A stretch of 40,836 nt of DNA, taken from the NCBI RefSeq assembly GCF_016900095.1, contig NZ_JACJJP010000030.1:1-40836 (forward strand). Reading direction: 5' to 3'. Below are positions 7,536 through 16,300 of the stretch, piece after piece. Within the stretch, counting starts at the first letter, position 1; each line of letters starts with the position of its first letter. The DNA comes from Gemmiger formicilis. GTDB taxonomy: Bacteria; Bacillota; Clostridia; Oscillospirales; Ruminococcaceae. The notes below the pieces were generated by a model. It saw only the letters and a list, made by a program, of their open reading frames with translations, did not search any database and had not been told where the DNA came from. A program made the translations under genes and the position numbers.

Positions 7536-8480
7536 ATGGAAAATCTTGTGTTCAGCATCAACGCTACCCTGCCCGTTTTTCTGGTCATGGCGGTGGGGTG
7601 GGTACTGCGCCGTCTGGGCTTTCTGCCCCCGGCTTTCTGTTCTGCCGCCGACAAGCTGGTGTTCAAGGTCACCCTGCCCATTATGCTGATGTGTGATATG
7701 GCCTCGGTGGACCTGGTGCACGACTTTGACGGCAGATTCGTGGCCTTCTGTTTCGGGGCCACCATCCTGTCCATTCTGGTGATCTGGGCATTGGCCCACC
7801 GCTTCCTGCGGGACAAATCCCTGGTGGGCGAGTTCGTCCAGGCGTCCTACCGCAGCAGCGCGGCCATTCTGGGGGTGGCCTTCATCCAGAATATTTACGG
7901 CACCGCCGGGGCGGCCCCGCTGATGATCCTGGGCAGTGTGCCGCTGTTCAACATCTTTGCGGTGACCATTCTCACGGTGGAAAATCCCGCCCGCAAAGGG
8001 ACCCTGCGCCCCGGGGCGGTGGTGAAGGGGGTCGTCACCAACCCCATCCTCATCGGCATTGCGGCGGGGGCGGTGCTCAGTCTGCTGCCCTTTGAACTGC
8101 CCACCCTGGTGAACAAGACCTTCGACAGCCTGGCCTCCCTCACCAGCCCGCTGGCCCTGCTTTCCATCGGCGCTTCCTTTGAAGGAGCCAAGGCGGTGCG
8201 CAAGATCCTGCCCACCCTCATCGCTTCGGTGTGCAAGGTGGGCATCCTGTGCGCCATCTTCCTGCCGGTGGCGGTGACCCTGGGATTCCGGGACGAACAG
8301 CTGGTGGCCCTTCTCATTATGCTGGGCAGCCCCACCACCCCCACCAGCTACATCATGGCCAAAAACATGGGCCACGAAGGGGTGCTCAGCGCCAGCGTCA
8401 CGGTGGTCACCACCCTGCTGTCCGCCCTGACCCTTACCGCCTGGATTTTCCTTTTCCGCAGCGGCGGATACATTGCCTGA
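7536..8480 (+). CDS. AEC family transporter (auxin efflux carrier/malate permease type)
   Basis: A 314-residue polytopic membrane protein with about ten transmembrane segments in two five-helix halves, as in the AEC family (PF03547). Typical features are the N-terminal INATLPVFLVMAVGWVLRRL and the helix-break region AAILGVAFIQNIYGTAGAAP, and the C-terminal half with GSPTTPTSYIMAKNMG. Family members move organic anions, but the substrate is not predictable here. AAAGAAGG lies 8 bases before the ATG. The gene is monocistronic and ends at a bidirectional terminator shared with citrate synthase. Confidence 0.88.
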   Translation: MENLVFSINATLPVFLVMAVGWVLRRLGFLPPAFCSAADKLVFKVTLPIMLMCDMASVDLVHDFDGRFVAFCFGATILSILVIWALAHRFLRDKSLVGEFVQASYRSSAAILGVAFIQNIYGTAGAAPLMILGSVPLFNIFAVTILTVENPARKGTLRPGAVVKGVVTNPILIGIAAGAVLSLLPFELPTLVNKTFDSLASLTSPLALLSIGASFEGAKAVRKILPTLIASVCKVGILCAIFLPVAVTLGFRDEQLVALLIMLGSPTTPTSYIMAKNMGHEGVLSASVTVVTTLLSALTLTAWIFLFRSGGYIA

Positions 8481-8494
8481 CCAGAATACCATAG

Positions 8495-8525
8495 AAAAAA
8501 GCCGCCCCGGCCGGGGCGGCTTTTT
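8495..8525. terminator. Bidirectional terminator between AEC gene and citrate synthase
   Basis: A 20-base perfect GC palindrome (8501-8520) is flanked by AAAAAA on the left and TTTTT on the right, so it can terminate both convergent genes. Confidence 0.92.
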
Positions 8526-8548
8526 CGATGTATAAAATGGGAAAGAGA

Positions 8549-9922
8549 TCAGCGCTGGTCCAGGGTGACGTACTCCTGGGCATGGCCCACATACTTGTAG
8601 GCGGGGCGGATGATGCGGTTGGCAAACTCCACTTCCTCTACCCGGTGGGCGCACCAGCCCGGCACACGGGCAATGGCGAACAGCGGGGTGAACAGATCGT
8701 TGCTGATGCCCAGCATGCGGTAGATCAGCCCGCTGAACAGGTCCACGTTGGCGCACACCCGCTTGCCGCTGGGGTGCTCCTCCGCAAAGACCTCGGGAGC
8801 CAGCCGCTCGATGCTGCACAGCATCTCGTATTCCTCGTCAAAGCCCTTGGCATAGGCCAGGCGGCGGGCATGGGTCTTGAGGATCTGGGCGCGGGGATCG
8901 CTGAGGGTGTACACGGCGTGGCCCATGCCGTAGATCAGCCCGCTGCCGTCGCCGGCTTCCTTGCGCATGATCTTGCGCAGGAACTCCCGCACTTCGCCGT
9001 CGTCCTTGGGATTGGCCACGTTTTCCAGAATGTAATCCAGCTGCTGCATGACCTTCAGGTTGGCGCCGCCGTGCTTGGGGCCTTTCAGGGCGCCGATGGC
9101 CGCCGAGATGGCCGCATAGGTGTCGGTGCCGGAGCTGGACAGCACGCGGCAGGTAAAGGTGGAGCAGTTGCCGCCGCCGTGGTCGGCGTGGACCAGCAGG
9201 CACAGATCCAGCAGACGGGCTTCCTCGTGGGTGAACTTCTGGTCCGCCCGGTAGGTGGACAGAATGTGTTCGGCGGTGCTCTGGCCCGGGGTGGGCAGGT
9301 GGAAGTACATGCTGCTGCGGTCATACACCCGGCGCTTGATCTGATACGCGTTGACCATCATGGTGGGCATCTCGGCAATCAGGTTGATGCTCTGGCGCAG
9401 GATGTTGGGCAAAGAGGTGTCCTCGGCGTGTTCGTCGTAACTGTACATGGCCAGCACGCTGCGGGCAATCTTGTTCATGATGTTGGGGGAAGGGGAGTTC
9501 AGAATCATGTCGTCCGCAAAGCCGCGGGGCAGCTCCCGATGGGTTTCCAGCAGCTTGCGGAACCGGGCAAACTGTTCGGCGTTGGGCAGGCTGCCGAACA
9601 GCAGCAGCCAGACGGCCTCCTCGAACATGAAGCGGTCGTGGGCGTCGGCTTCGGCCACCAGGGTGTCAATGTCGATGCCGCGGTAGATCAGCCGGCCGGG
9701 AATGGGTTTGACCGTGCCGTCGGGCAGCTTGTCATAGCCCACCACGCTGGAAACATTGGTAATGCCGGCCAGTACGCCGGTGCCGTCCGGGTTGCGCAAA
9801 CCGCGCTTGACGCCCAGGCGGTCCGCCTCGCGGGGGTCAAGGTGAGCGTTGTGGGCCAGATATTCACCGCACAACAGCTGGATGTCCTCCGGCTCCAGGG
9901 CCGGTACGTCGGGATAGTACAT
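8549..9922 (-). CDS. Citrate synthase
   Basis: A 457-residue citrate (Si)-synthase that condenses oxaloacetate and acetyl-CoA. Catalytic landmarks are H248 in DHGGGN, H284 in GPKHGGAN, a further conserved histidine in GMGHAVYTLSDPRA, and the aspartate of NVDLFSGL. The N-terminal about 50 residues extend beyond the minimal bacterial enzyme, as seen in several clostridial forms. The start at 9922 follows GAGGAGG. It is divergent from aconitase across a 367-base control region. The pair suggests synthesis of 2-oxoglutarate and glutamate instead of a full TCA cycle. Confidence 0.95.
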   Translation of the reverse strand: MYYPDVPALEPEDIQLLCGEYLAHNAHLDPREADRLGVKRGLRNPDGTGVLAGITNVSSVVGYDKLPDGTVKPIPGRLIYRGIDIDTLVAEADAHDRFMFEEAVWLLLFGSLPNAEQFARFRKLLETHRELPRGFADDMILNSPSPNIMNKIARSVLAMYSYDEHAEDTSLPNILRQSINLIAEMPTMMVNAYQIKRRVYDRSSMYFHLPTPGQSTAEHILSTYRADQKFTHEEARLLDLCLLVHADHGGGNCSTFTCRVLSSSGTDTYAAISAAIGALKGPKHGGANLKVMQQLDYILENVANPKDDGEVREFLRKIMRKEAGDGSGLIYGMGHAVYTLSDPRAQILKTHARRLAYAKGFDEEYEMLCSIERLAPEVFAEEHPSGKRVCANVDLFSGLIYRMLGISNDLFTPLFAIARVPGWCAHRVEEVEFANRIIRPAYKYVGHAQEYVTLDQR

Positions 9923-9970
9923 CGTCTCACGCCTCCTCTATTACAGGCATGCACAAGGACATGCCGGGTA

Positions 9971-9996
9971 CGGCACTTTACCACACAAAAGTGCCG
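9971..9996. promoter_or_regulatory. Inverted repeat at the citrate synthase transcription start
   Basis: A perfect 9-bp dyad, CGGCACTTT (9971-9979) and AAAGTGCCG (9988-9996), with an 8-base centre. It begins a few bases downstream of the predicted -10 of the leftward promoter. It could be a repressor operator or an RNA hairpin at the very 5' end of the mRNA. Confidence 0.5.
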
Positions 9997-10005
9997 CTTG
10001 ATATA

Positions 10006-10034
10006 ATTTTATAGGATAACAGGCCGGCCGTCAA
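10006..10034 (-). promoter_or_regulatory. Promoter of citrate synthase
   Basis: Leftward TTGACG (10034-10029), 17-base spacer, TAAAAT (10011-10006). The leader to the ATG is about 77 bases. Confidence 0.8.
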
Positions 10035-10039
10035 GTGCT

Positions 10040-10056
10040 TTTCTTAAATTAAGAAA
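10040..10056. promoter_or_regulatory. Perfect palindrome upstream of the citrate synthase -35 (operator candidate)
   Basis: TTTCTTAAATTAAGAAA is an 8+1+8 perfect inverted repeat starting 6 bases upstream of the citrate synthase -35 and about 75 bases upstream of the aconitase -35. Its size and position fit a dimeric regulator controlling both divergent genes. The regulator is unknown. Confidence 0.5.
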
Positions 10057-10130
10057 TCGAACGCCGAAAACTAACTTTATTTTATTAAGTTTACATCCCG
10101 CTTTGGCGGGGATAACATTAAAAAGATTCG

Positions 10131-10159
10131 TTGACAAGGACCGGGAAAATGGGTATACT
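10131..10159 (+). promoter_or_regulatory. Promoter of aconitase
   Basis: A near-consensus sigma-A promoter: TTGACA (10131-10136), 17-base spacer, TATACT (10154-10159). The resulting 5' leader is about 124 bases and contains a stem with GACCG and GCGGC arms (about 10187-10215) and a GC-rich stem (about 10244-10270). Confidence 0.88.
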
Positions 10160-10289
10160 CAAAGAACAGGCTTATAAAATAAATGACCGTGCGGCGCCGT
10201 TTGCCGCCCGGTCCTACCTGAAAATACACAAAAACACCGGCGACGGCGGCCCGCGGGCCCCGCGCCGCCTACAGGAAACGGAGGTACGC

Positions 10290-12536
10290 ATGAAACTGCA
10301 TCAGAACGGGGTGTATCTGGTCAACGGCAAGCTGACCGACACCGCACCCGCCGGCATCACCAAGGAGAAAGCCGCCGAGGGCACCATCGCCTACGGCATC
10401 CTGAAAGCCCACAACACCGCGCCGGATATGAACGACCTGCGCCTGAAGTTCGATTCCATGACCAGCCACGACATCACCTACGTGGGCATCATCCAGACCG
10501 CCCGGGCGTCCGGCATGGAAAAGTTCCCCCTGCCCTACGTGCTGACCAACTGCCACAACAGCCTGTGCGCCGTGGGCGGCACCATCAATGAGGACGACCA
10601 CCAGTTCGCCCTGTCCGCCGCCCACAAGTACGGCGGCATCTACGTGCCCCCCTGCATGGCGGTCATCCACAGCTATAACCGGGAGATGATGGCCGGCTGC
10701 GGCAAGATGATCCTGGGTTCCGACTCCCACACCCGCTACGGCGCCCTGGGCACCATGGCGGTGGGCGAAGGCGGCGGCGAGCTGGCCAAGCAGCTGGTGG
10801 GCCGCACCTATGATATGGCCCGCCCCGGCGTGGTGGCCGTCTACCTTACCGGCAAGCTGAACCCCGGCGTGGGTCCCCACGACGTGGCCCTGGCCCTGGT
10901 GGGGGCCACCTATGAAAACGGCTATGTGAAGAACAAGGTCATGGAGTTTGTGGGCCCCGGCGTGGCGTCTCTGTCCGCCGACTGCCGCAACGCCATCGAC
11001 TGCATGACCACCGAGACCACCTGCTGGTCCAGCATCTGGCAGACCGACGCGGTCACCGAGGAATACCTGGCCATCCGCGGCCGGGCCGACGATTACCGTC
11101 AGCTGTCCCCGGCGGATGTGGCCTACTACGACGGCTGCATCGAGCTGGACCTGTCCACCGTGGAATGCATGATCGCTCTGCCCATGCACCCCAGCTACGC
11201 CTATCCCATCCGCGCCCTGAAGGAAGACCCCTACACCATCCTCAAGCAGGCGGAGGACCGGGCCAACGAACAGCTGTCCGGCAAGGTCCATATGGACCTG
11301 GTGGGTAAGATCGGCAAGGACGGCCAGATCCATGTGGACCAGGGCATCGTGGCGGGCTGCAGCGGCGGCACCTACGAGAGCCTGTGCGCCGTGGCCGACA
11401 TCCTGCGCGGCAAGAGCTGCGGCAACGGACAGTTCAAGTTCAGCGCCTACCCGGACAGCATGCCCACCTATCTGGAACTGGTCAAGAACGGCGCCGTGGC
11501 CGACATCGTGTCGGCGGGCGGCATCTTCCGCGAAAGCTTCTGCGGTCCCTGCTTCGGCGCCGGCGACACCCCCGCCAACGGGGAGTTTTCCATCCGCCAC
11601 ACCACCCGCAACTTCCCCAACCGGGAAGGCTCCAAGCCCGGCGAAGGCCAGATCTCCGGCGTGGCCCTCATGGATGCCCGCAGCATTGCGGCCACTGCGG
11701 CGGCCGGCGGCGTGCTGACCGCTGCCAGCGAGGTGGTCCACGACGACTTTGTGGCCCCGCCCTACCACTTTGACAAGGGCGTGTACGACAAGCGTGTCTA
11801 CAACGGCTGGGGCCATGCCGAGCCGGACCATGAACTGCGCTTCGGTCCCAACATCAAGGACTGGCCGGAACAGCCCGCCCTGTCCGACGACCTGCTGCTG
11901 CGCATCGTCAGCCATATCACCGACCCCGTTACCACCACCGACGAGCTGATTCCTTCCGGCGAGACCTCTTCCTTCCGCTCCAATCCTCTGCGCCTGGCAG
12001 AGTTTACCCTCTCCCGCAAGGACCCGGCTTATGTGGGCCGAGCCAAGGCCGTGAAGGCGGACGACGACGCCCGGCGCGCCGGCAGTCTGCCTGCCGGGAT
12101 CGCTGCCGTGTACGACGCCCTGAAGGCCGCCGGCTGCGCGGTGGATGAAGCCAACACCAACATCGGCTCCGCCATCTTCGCCAACAAGCCCGGCGACGGT
12201 TCCGCCCGGGAACAGGCGGCCAGCTGCCAGCGGGTGCTGGGCGGTGCGGCCAACTTTGCCCTGGAGTACGCCACCAAGCGGTATCGCTCCAACTGCATCA
12301 ACTGGGGCATGCTGCCCTTCCTGACCACCGACCCCGAGGCCCTGCCCCTGGACGGTTACGTCTTCCTGCCCGGCGTGCGCAAAGCCCTGCTGGACAAGGA
12401 TGACACCATCCCCGGCTACGCGGTGCTGCCTTCCGGCGAGGTCAAGGCCATCACCCTGCGCCTGGGCGCCCTCACCGACGCCGAACGCCAGATCCTGGCC
12501 GACGGCTGCCTGATCAACTACTACAAGCACAACTGA
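10290..12536 (+). CDS. Aconitate hydratase (aconitase family)
   Basis: A 748-residue aconitase-family hydratase interconverting citrate and isocitrate. The catalytic half carries SDSHTRYGALGT and the [4Fe-4S] ligands: a cysteine at about residue 357 in AGCSGGTYES, and C418 and C421 in FCGPCFGAG, spaced as in known aconitases. The C-terminal swivel domain includes SGEVKAITLRLGAL. Length fits the roughly 750-residue clostridial type, which many pipelines label only hydratase. The ATG at 10290 follows CGGAGG; an in-frame ATG far upstream overlaps the promoter and is rejected. Its divergent pairing with citrate synthase supports a citrate substrate. Confidence 0.9.
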   Translation: MKLHQNGVYLVNGKLTDTAPAGITKEKAAEGTIAYGILKAHNTAPDMNDLRLKFDSMTSHDITYVGIIQTARASGMEKFPLPYVLTNCHNSLCAVGGTINEDDHQFALSAAHKYGGIYVPPCMAVIHSYNREMMAGCGKMILGSDSHTRYGALGTMAVGEGGGELAKQLVGRTYDMARPGVVAVYLTGKLNPGVGPHDVALALVGATYENGYVKNKVMEFVGPGVASLSADCRNAIDCMTTETTCWSSIWQTDAVTEEYLAIRGRADDYRQLSPADVAYYDGCIELDLSTVECMIALPMHPSYAYPIRALKEDPYTILKQAEDRANEQLSGKVHMDLVGKIGKDGQIHVDQGIVAGCSGGTYESLCAVADILRGKSCGNGQFKFSAYPDSMPTYLELVKNGAVADIVSAGGIFRESFCGPCFGAGDTPANGEFSIRHTTRNFPNREGSKPGEGQISGVALMDARSIAATAAAGGVLTAASEVVHDDFVAPPYHFDKGVYDKRVYNGWGHAEPDHELRFGPNIKDWPEQPALSDDLLLRIVSHITDPVTTTDELIPSGETSSFRSNPLRLAEFTLSRKDPAYVGRAKAVKADDDARRAGSLPAGIAAVYDALKAAGCAVDEANTNIGSAIFANKPGDGSAREQAASCQRVLGGAANFALEYATKRYRSNCINWGMLPFLTTDPEALPLDGYVFLPGVRKALLDKDDTIPGYAVLPSGEVKAITLRLGALTDAERQILADGCLINYYKHN

Positions 12537-12549
12537 TTCCCATAACAGC

Positions 12550-12581
12550 AAGCCCCCGGCGCCATGCGCCGGGGGCTTTTT
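12550..12581 (+). terminator. Terminator of aconitase
   Basis: AAGCCCCCGGCGC, loop CAT, GCGCCGGGGGCTT, then TTT; 14 bases after the stop. Confidence 0.9.
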
Positions 12582-12585
12582 GCGT

Positions 12586-13452
12586 TCAGGAAAGGGAAAA
12601 GGCCCACAGGTTGCGGATCTGCGGTTCCAGTTCGTCGTAGGTCCAGTTGCGGGCACTGTTCTGGGGGCTGTTGGGGTCGTTGACCCGGATATCTCCGTCT
12701 TCCACCCCGGCCAGCAGGATGAAATGCCCGGTGGTGGTAAAGTCTCCCGGCCGCACGCTGCAGATGATCGGCCGTCCCTCCTCCAGGGCTTCGGTCACGG
12801 TGGATTCACTCAGGGGCAGTTCCTCGCTCGCCAGGCCCCAGGCCGCACAGCCGTCGGTCATCAGGGCCCAGCTGGTCACCCCGTCCACCCAGTATCCGTC
12901 CCGTTGGGCCCGGTCGGCCACCGCAGCGGGGGTGATGGTGTCGTCCCCGGTCAGCCCGGCGGCCGCCATGGCCAGACAGGTGGGCCCGCATCCGGTCATG
13001 GCCAGCAGGTCGTCCCCGTAGCGGACATAGCCCCAGCGGGGGTCCCATTGCAGCAGCAGGGGAAAGGTCCCGGCCTCCACCGTTCCGATGCTGTCGGCGG
13101 GGACGTCGTCCTTGTGGTCGGGGTAGCCTTCCACAAAGTCCAGGGCGTCGGGGTGGCGTTCCAGCAGTTCCCGCAGACTTTCGGGCCAGGTACCGCCAGT
13201 GTCGGCCAGGATGGCGGCCCGTCGGGTTTCCTCGTCCCCGGCGGGGGAGGGGACTGCACTCGCCGCCTGCACCGGGGCGGCCGCCGCAGCTTCGGGAATC
13301 CGCCGCCCGGGCAGGCCCGCGGCCCACAGAGTGCCCATCACGGCCAGGGCGCACAGACACAGTATCCCGCGCGCCTGTCGCCGCCTGGCCCGGCGGCGAA
13401 CGGCTTTGCGGCGGCGGGTGGAATAAGCGGAATAAGAAGAGCGAGCAGGCAT
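12586..13452 (-). CDS. Membrane-anchored C39-like cysteine peptidase
   Basis: A 288-residue protein. An arginine-rich cytoplasmic head (13-28) is followed by a membrane segment (about 29-47), an Ala/Pro-rich linker and an extracellular papain-like domain of the peptidase C39_2 type. Probable catalytic residues are C155 in TGCGPTC, H243 in TTGHFILL and D259 in VNDPNSP; the FPLLLQWDPRWG segment before the cysteine is typical of this group. The ATG at 13452 follows GGAGG at 7 bases. An extended -10 (TGGTATACT) occurs upstream near 13511-13504. There is no adjacent bacteriocin or ABC exporter, so a role in cell-wall or peptide turnover is more likely than leader removal. The substrate is unknown. 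Confidence 0.82.
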   Translation of the reverse strand: MPARSSYSAYSTRRRKAVRRRARRRQARGILCLCALAVMGTLWAAGLPGRRIPEAAAAAPVQAASAVPSPAGDEETRRAAILADTGGTWPESLRELLERHPDALDFVEGYPDHKDDVPADSIGTVEAGTFPLLLQWDPRWGYVRYGDDLLAMTGCGPTCLAMAAAGLTGDDTITPAAVADRAQRDGYWVDGVTSWALMTDGCAAWGLASEELPLSESTVTEALEEGRPIICSVRPGDFTTTGHFILLAGVEDGDIRVNDPNSPQNSARNWTYDELEPQIRNLWAFSLS

Positions 13453-13593
13453 GACAGTACCTCCGGGTAACCAAAAGTGGCGGCCTTGCGCCGCTGTGTC
13501 CCGAGTATACCACGAGGCAGACAGAAAAAATTGTGCATCCCCTGCCCGAACCGTGACGATCTTCTTGCGCAATTCTTGTGATTTTCTGTCAGG

Positions 13594-13637
13594 GGAAAAA
13601 CAAAAGGCGTAGTTGCCCCAAAATGGGCAACTACGCC
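13594..13637 (-). terminator. Terminator of the DUF523-patatin operon
   Basis: A perfect 13-bp stem (GGCGTAGTTGCCC 13606-13618, GGGCAACTACGCC 13625-13637). Reading leftward it is followed by TTTTGTTTTT. It lies about 38 bases after the patatin stop. Confidence 0.85.
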
Positions 13638-13675
13638 AAAAATATCCGACTTCTTTCGTCTATGTAGACAGGGTG

Positions 13676-14539
13676 TCAGCCTTCCAGCCAGTGGCGCAGG
13701 GCGGGCAGAGCGGCCAAAGCATCGGTGCGGCCCAGCTCGTACTGGGCGTTGATGCGGTCCATGTCGTGCTCCATCCGGCCCACCTTCAGGGCCTTGCTGG
13801 GCCGGATCAGGAAAGCTTCCCCGGTCTTGGCGGCCTGTTCCACCTGGCACACCTGGGCATTGTACATCCGGGCGCGGTCGGCCATGGCCTGCACAAAGCG
13901 GGGATAGCGGCGGTACATGGCCTGGAACGGCAGCATGTTGGCGGGCTGTTTCAGATACCCGGCGGGCTGGGTCAGCACCACCAGACGGCGCTGGCAGCCC
14001 AGGTCCCCGGCGGCCTGGTAGGGAATGCTGTCGGCGACGCCGCCGTCCAGATACAGCTGGCCGCCGTATTCCACCGCATGGGAGCACAGCGGCATGGAAG
14101 CGCCGCCCCGCAGCAGGTTCATCTTGTCGTCCAGACGCAGATTTTCGCACAGGATATGCTCGGCCCGGCCGGTGTTCAGGTTGGTCACGGTGACGTAAAA
14201 GTCCACGGGGGACGCCTCGAAGGCCTTCTCGTCAAAGGGGTCCAGGTACAGGGGAATATCCTCATAGCAGAATTTGCGCCCCACCACCTCGCCGGTGGTC
14301 AAAAGGGAATAGAATCCCATGAAATGCCGGTCATTGCGGTATTTGCGGTAATACCGGATGCTGCGTCCTGCCTGGCCGGACACATAGTTGCAGCCGTGGA
14401 TGCACCCGGCCGATGTGCCGATGACCATGTCGGCCTGCACGCCGTTTTCCATCAGCACGTCCAGCACGCCGGCGGTGTAGATGCCCCGCACCGCGCCGCC
14501 TTCCAGCACAAGGCCAAGATTATACTTGGTTTCTTTCAT
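13676..14539 (-). CDS. Patatin-like phospholipase family protein
   Basis: A 287-residue patatin-family serine hydrolase with a Ser-Asp dyad: oxyanion loop GGAVRG at 14-19, nucleophile S43 in GTSAG, and D165 in LDGGVADSIP. There is no signal peptide, so it acts in the cytoplasm or at the inner membrane face. The family (close to RssA/YjjU types) hydrolyses acyl esters; the substrate is not known. The ATG overlaps the stop of the DUF523 gene (ATGA), showing translational coupling. Confidence 0.88.
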   Translation of the reverse strand: MKETKYNLGLVLEGGAVRGIYTAGVLDVLMENGVQADMVIGTSAGCIHGCNYVSGQAGRSIRYYRKYRNDRHFMGFYSLLTTGEVVGRKFCYEDIPLYLDPFDEKAFEASPVDFYVTVTNLNTGRAEHILCENLRLDDKMNLLRGGASMPLCSHAVEYGGQLYLDGGVADSIPYQAAGDLGCQRRLVVLTQPAGYLKQPANMLPFQAMYRRYPRFVQAMADRARMYNAQVCQVEQAAKTGEAFLIRPSKALKVGRMEHDMDRINAQYELGRTDALAALPALRHWLEG

Positions 14540-14991
14540 GAATGTTGCGCCTCCCCGGGCAAAAGCTGCTCGAAATTCTCTTCGGTGTACACAGCAATAC
14601 CCGCCGCCTTCAGAGCCTGGGCGGCCACCCCGTCCCCGGGCACCTTCCGGTGGGAAAAACTGCCGTCATAGATGGTACCGCAGCCGCAGCTGGGACTGTT
14701 GGCCTTCAGGATGGCCGCCCGGCATCCGTTCAGTTCCGCCATGGCCAGGGCCTCGGCGGCGCCCTTGCGGTACTGGGCGGTCACGTCGGCGCCCGTCTCG
14801 GTCACCACCCGGTCGCCCCGGCGTTCGGCCGGGGGCCGGGGCGTGGGCAGGCCGCCGTAGATTTCCGGACAGATTGGCACGGCGGTGTGCCCGCCGGCGC
14901 GTAGGGCTTCCAGCAGGGCGGGGCAGCGGTTGCTGCCGCCGGAATACTTGCAGCATGCCCCCAAAAGGCAGGCACTTACCAGAATGTTCAT
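14536..14991 (-). CDS. DUF523 domain-containing protein
   Basis: A 151-residue protein matching DUF523 over its whole length: MNILVSACLLGACCKYSGGS at the N-terminus, a CPEIYGGLPTPRPPAE motif, and LKANSPSCGCGTIYDGSF. The conserved cysteines (C8, C13/C14, and the SPSCGCG pair) suggest metal or Fe-S binding, which is not established. The start at 14991 follows AAAGAGAG; an in-frame ATG at 15036 is ignored because it has no site and precedes the conserved start. It is the first gene of a two-gene operon with the patatin gene. Confidence 0.9.
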   Translation of the reverse strand: MNILVSACLLGACCKYSGGSNRCPALLEALRAGGHTAVPICPEIYGGLPTPRPPAERRGDRVVTETGADVTAQYRKGAAEALAMAELNGCRAAILKANSPSCGCGTIYDGSFSHRKVPGDGVAAQALKAAGIAVYTEENFEQLLPGEAQHS

Positions 14992-15043
14992 AAAATCTCT
15001 CTTTCTGTACAAGCCGGGCTGTGGTATGATAAACACGTACGGT

Positions 15044-15073
15044 ATTATAGCATAAAATGGATAGAATAATCAA
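15044..15073 (-). promoter_or_regulatory. Promoter of the DUF523-patatin operon
   Basis: Leftward TTGATT (15073-15068), 18-base spacer, TATAAT (15049-15044). Confidence 0.7.
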
Positions 15074-15115
15074 AGCATATCGCGCATAAGAATACGCTTT
15101 CCTGAGGAGGATACA

Positions 15116-16273
15116 ATGAAAAATTGGCTTGACCGGGTCCCGTCCACCACACGGGACTGGCTGCATCTGATCACCGCCGCCGCTCTGATCTGGCTGGTGG
15201 TAAACGCCCTGCCCAACGCGGCGGGGGGCGTCATGGCCTTTGTGGGGGCGCTGTCTCCCTTTGCGGGGGGCATCATGCTGGCCTATGTGCTGGACATTCC
15301 CACCCGATTTTATGCCGAAAAACTCTGCCACGGCAAGCGCGGCCCCGCCATTGTGCTGGCGTATCTGTCCTTTCTGGCTGTGGTGGCGGCGTTGGTGGGG
15401 TTGGTGGTTCCCCAGCTGTTCCAGAGCATCACCACCTTTGCCAACGCGCTGCCGGGCTATCTGCAGAATGCGGCCACAAGCCTGGAAACCCTTATGACCG
15501 ACGCCAATATCGACACGACCGCCACCCAGAAGATCACCGACTTTCTGGAAGGATACGGGGATGCCATCCAGGAATTCCTCAAAACCAGCATGCCGGTGGT
15601 GGCGGGGGCGGCCGGGCAGGCGGCCGGCCAGCTGCTGAACTTCGTGGTGGCCCTGGCGGCCAGCATCTACCTTCTGGCTGAAAAGGAACCCCTGCTGCGG
15701 GCCTGCCGGGCTCTGCTGCGGGCCATGTTCCCGCCCCGGGCGGCCGCCAACATCTTCTCGGTGTTCCAGCTGGCCAACCGCACCTTCAGCAGCTACATCG
15801 GCGGCCAGCTGCTGGACGCCTTGCTGGTGGGCTGTGAAACCTTCGTGGCCATGCTTATCCTGCGCCTGAACTATGCCCCCATGATCGCCGTGCTGGTGGC
15901 GGTGACCAACATCATTCCCATCGCCGGGCCGTACATCGGCGCGGTGCCCAGCGCCCTGCTGCTTCTGCTCAGCGGCGAACCCCTGCAGGCGCTCATCTTC
16001 TGCATCCTGATTCTGGTCATCCAGCAGATTGACGGCAACTTCATCGCGCCCCGCATCCTGGGCGGCGCCACCGGTATTTCCGGGCTGTGGGTGCTGGTGG
16101 CCATCATTGTGGGCGGCGGCTTGTTCGGCATTGCCGGCATGGTCATTGGCGTGCCGGTCATGGCCGTGGTGGCTGCGCTGCTCAAGCAGGCTGTGGGCGC
16201 CGGGCTCACCGCCCGTGGTCTGGACCCCGAAACCGGCGGCGAAACGCCGCTGCCCGGACACGACCCGGTATAA
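15116..16273 (+). CDS. AI-2E family transporter (paralog 1)
   Basis: A 385-residue polytopic membrane protein of the AI-2E/PerM/YtvI family (PF01594). It has N-terminal hydrophobic segments, a soluble middle part (about 105-160), and the conserved C-terminal half with NIIPIAGPYIGAVPSALL, QQIDGNFIAPRILG and GLFGIAGMVIGVPVMAV. Family functions include Na+/Li+ antiport and small-molecule export; the name does not prove autoinducer transport. GAGGAGG lies 6 bases before the ATG. It is the first of two tandem paralogs. Confidence 0.9.
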   Translation: MKNWLDRVPSTTRDWLHLITAAALIWLVVNALPNAAGGVMAFVGALSPFAGGIMLAYVLDIPTRFYAEKLCHGKRGPAIVLAYLSFLAVVAALVGLVVPQLFQSITTFANALPGYLQNAATSLETLMTDANIDTTATQKITDFLEGYGDAIQEFLKTSMPVVAGAAGQAAGQLLNFVVALAASIYLLAEKEPLLRACRALLRAMFPPRAAANIFSVFQLANRTFSSYIGGQLLDALLVGCETFVAMLILRLNYAPMIAVLVAVTNIIPIAGPYIGAVPSALLLLLSGEPLQALIFCILILVIQQIDGNFIAPRILGGATGISGLWVLVAIIVGGGLFGIAGMVIGVPVMAVVAALLKQAVGAGLTARGLDPETGGETPLPGHDPV

Positions 16274-16300
16274 GGAATATAAACATCTTCATTTGCCCTA

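Noticed and set aside
10131-10289. Upstream in-frame extension of aconitase
   Set aside because: It would begin on the -35 of a near-consensus promoter; the ATG at 10290 has the ribosome-binding site and the conserved N-terminus.
10269-12656. 795-codon open frame on the - strand across aconitase
   Set aside because: It is antisense to a gene with intact Fe-S ligands; it has no ribosome-binding site and unusual composition.
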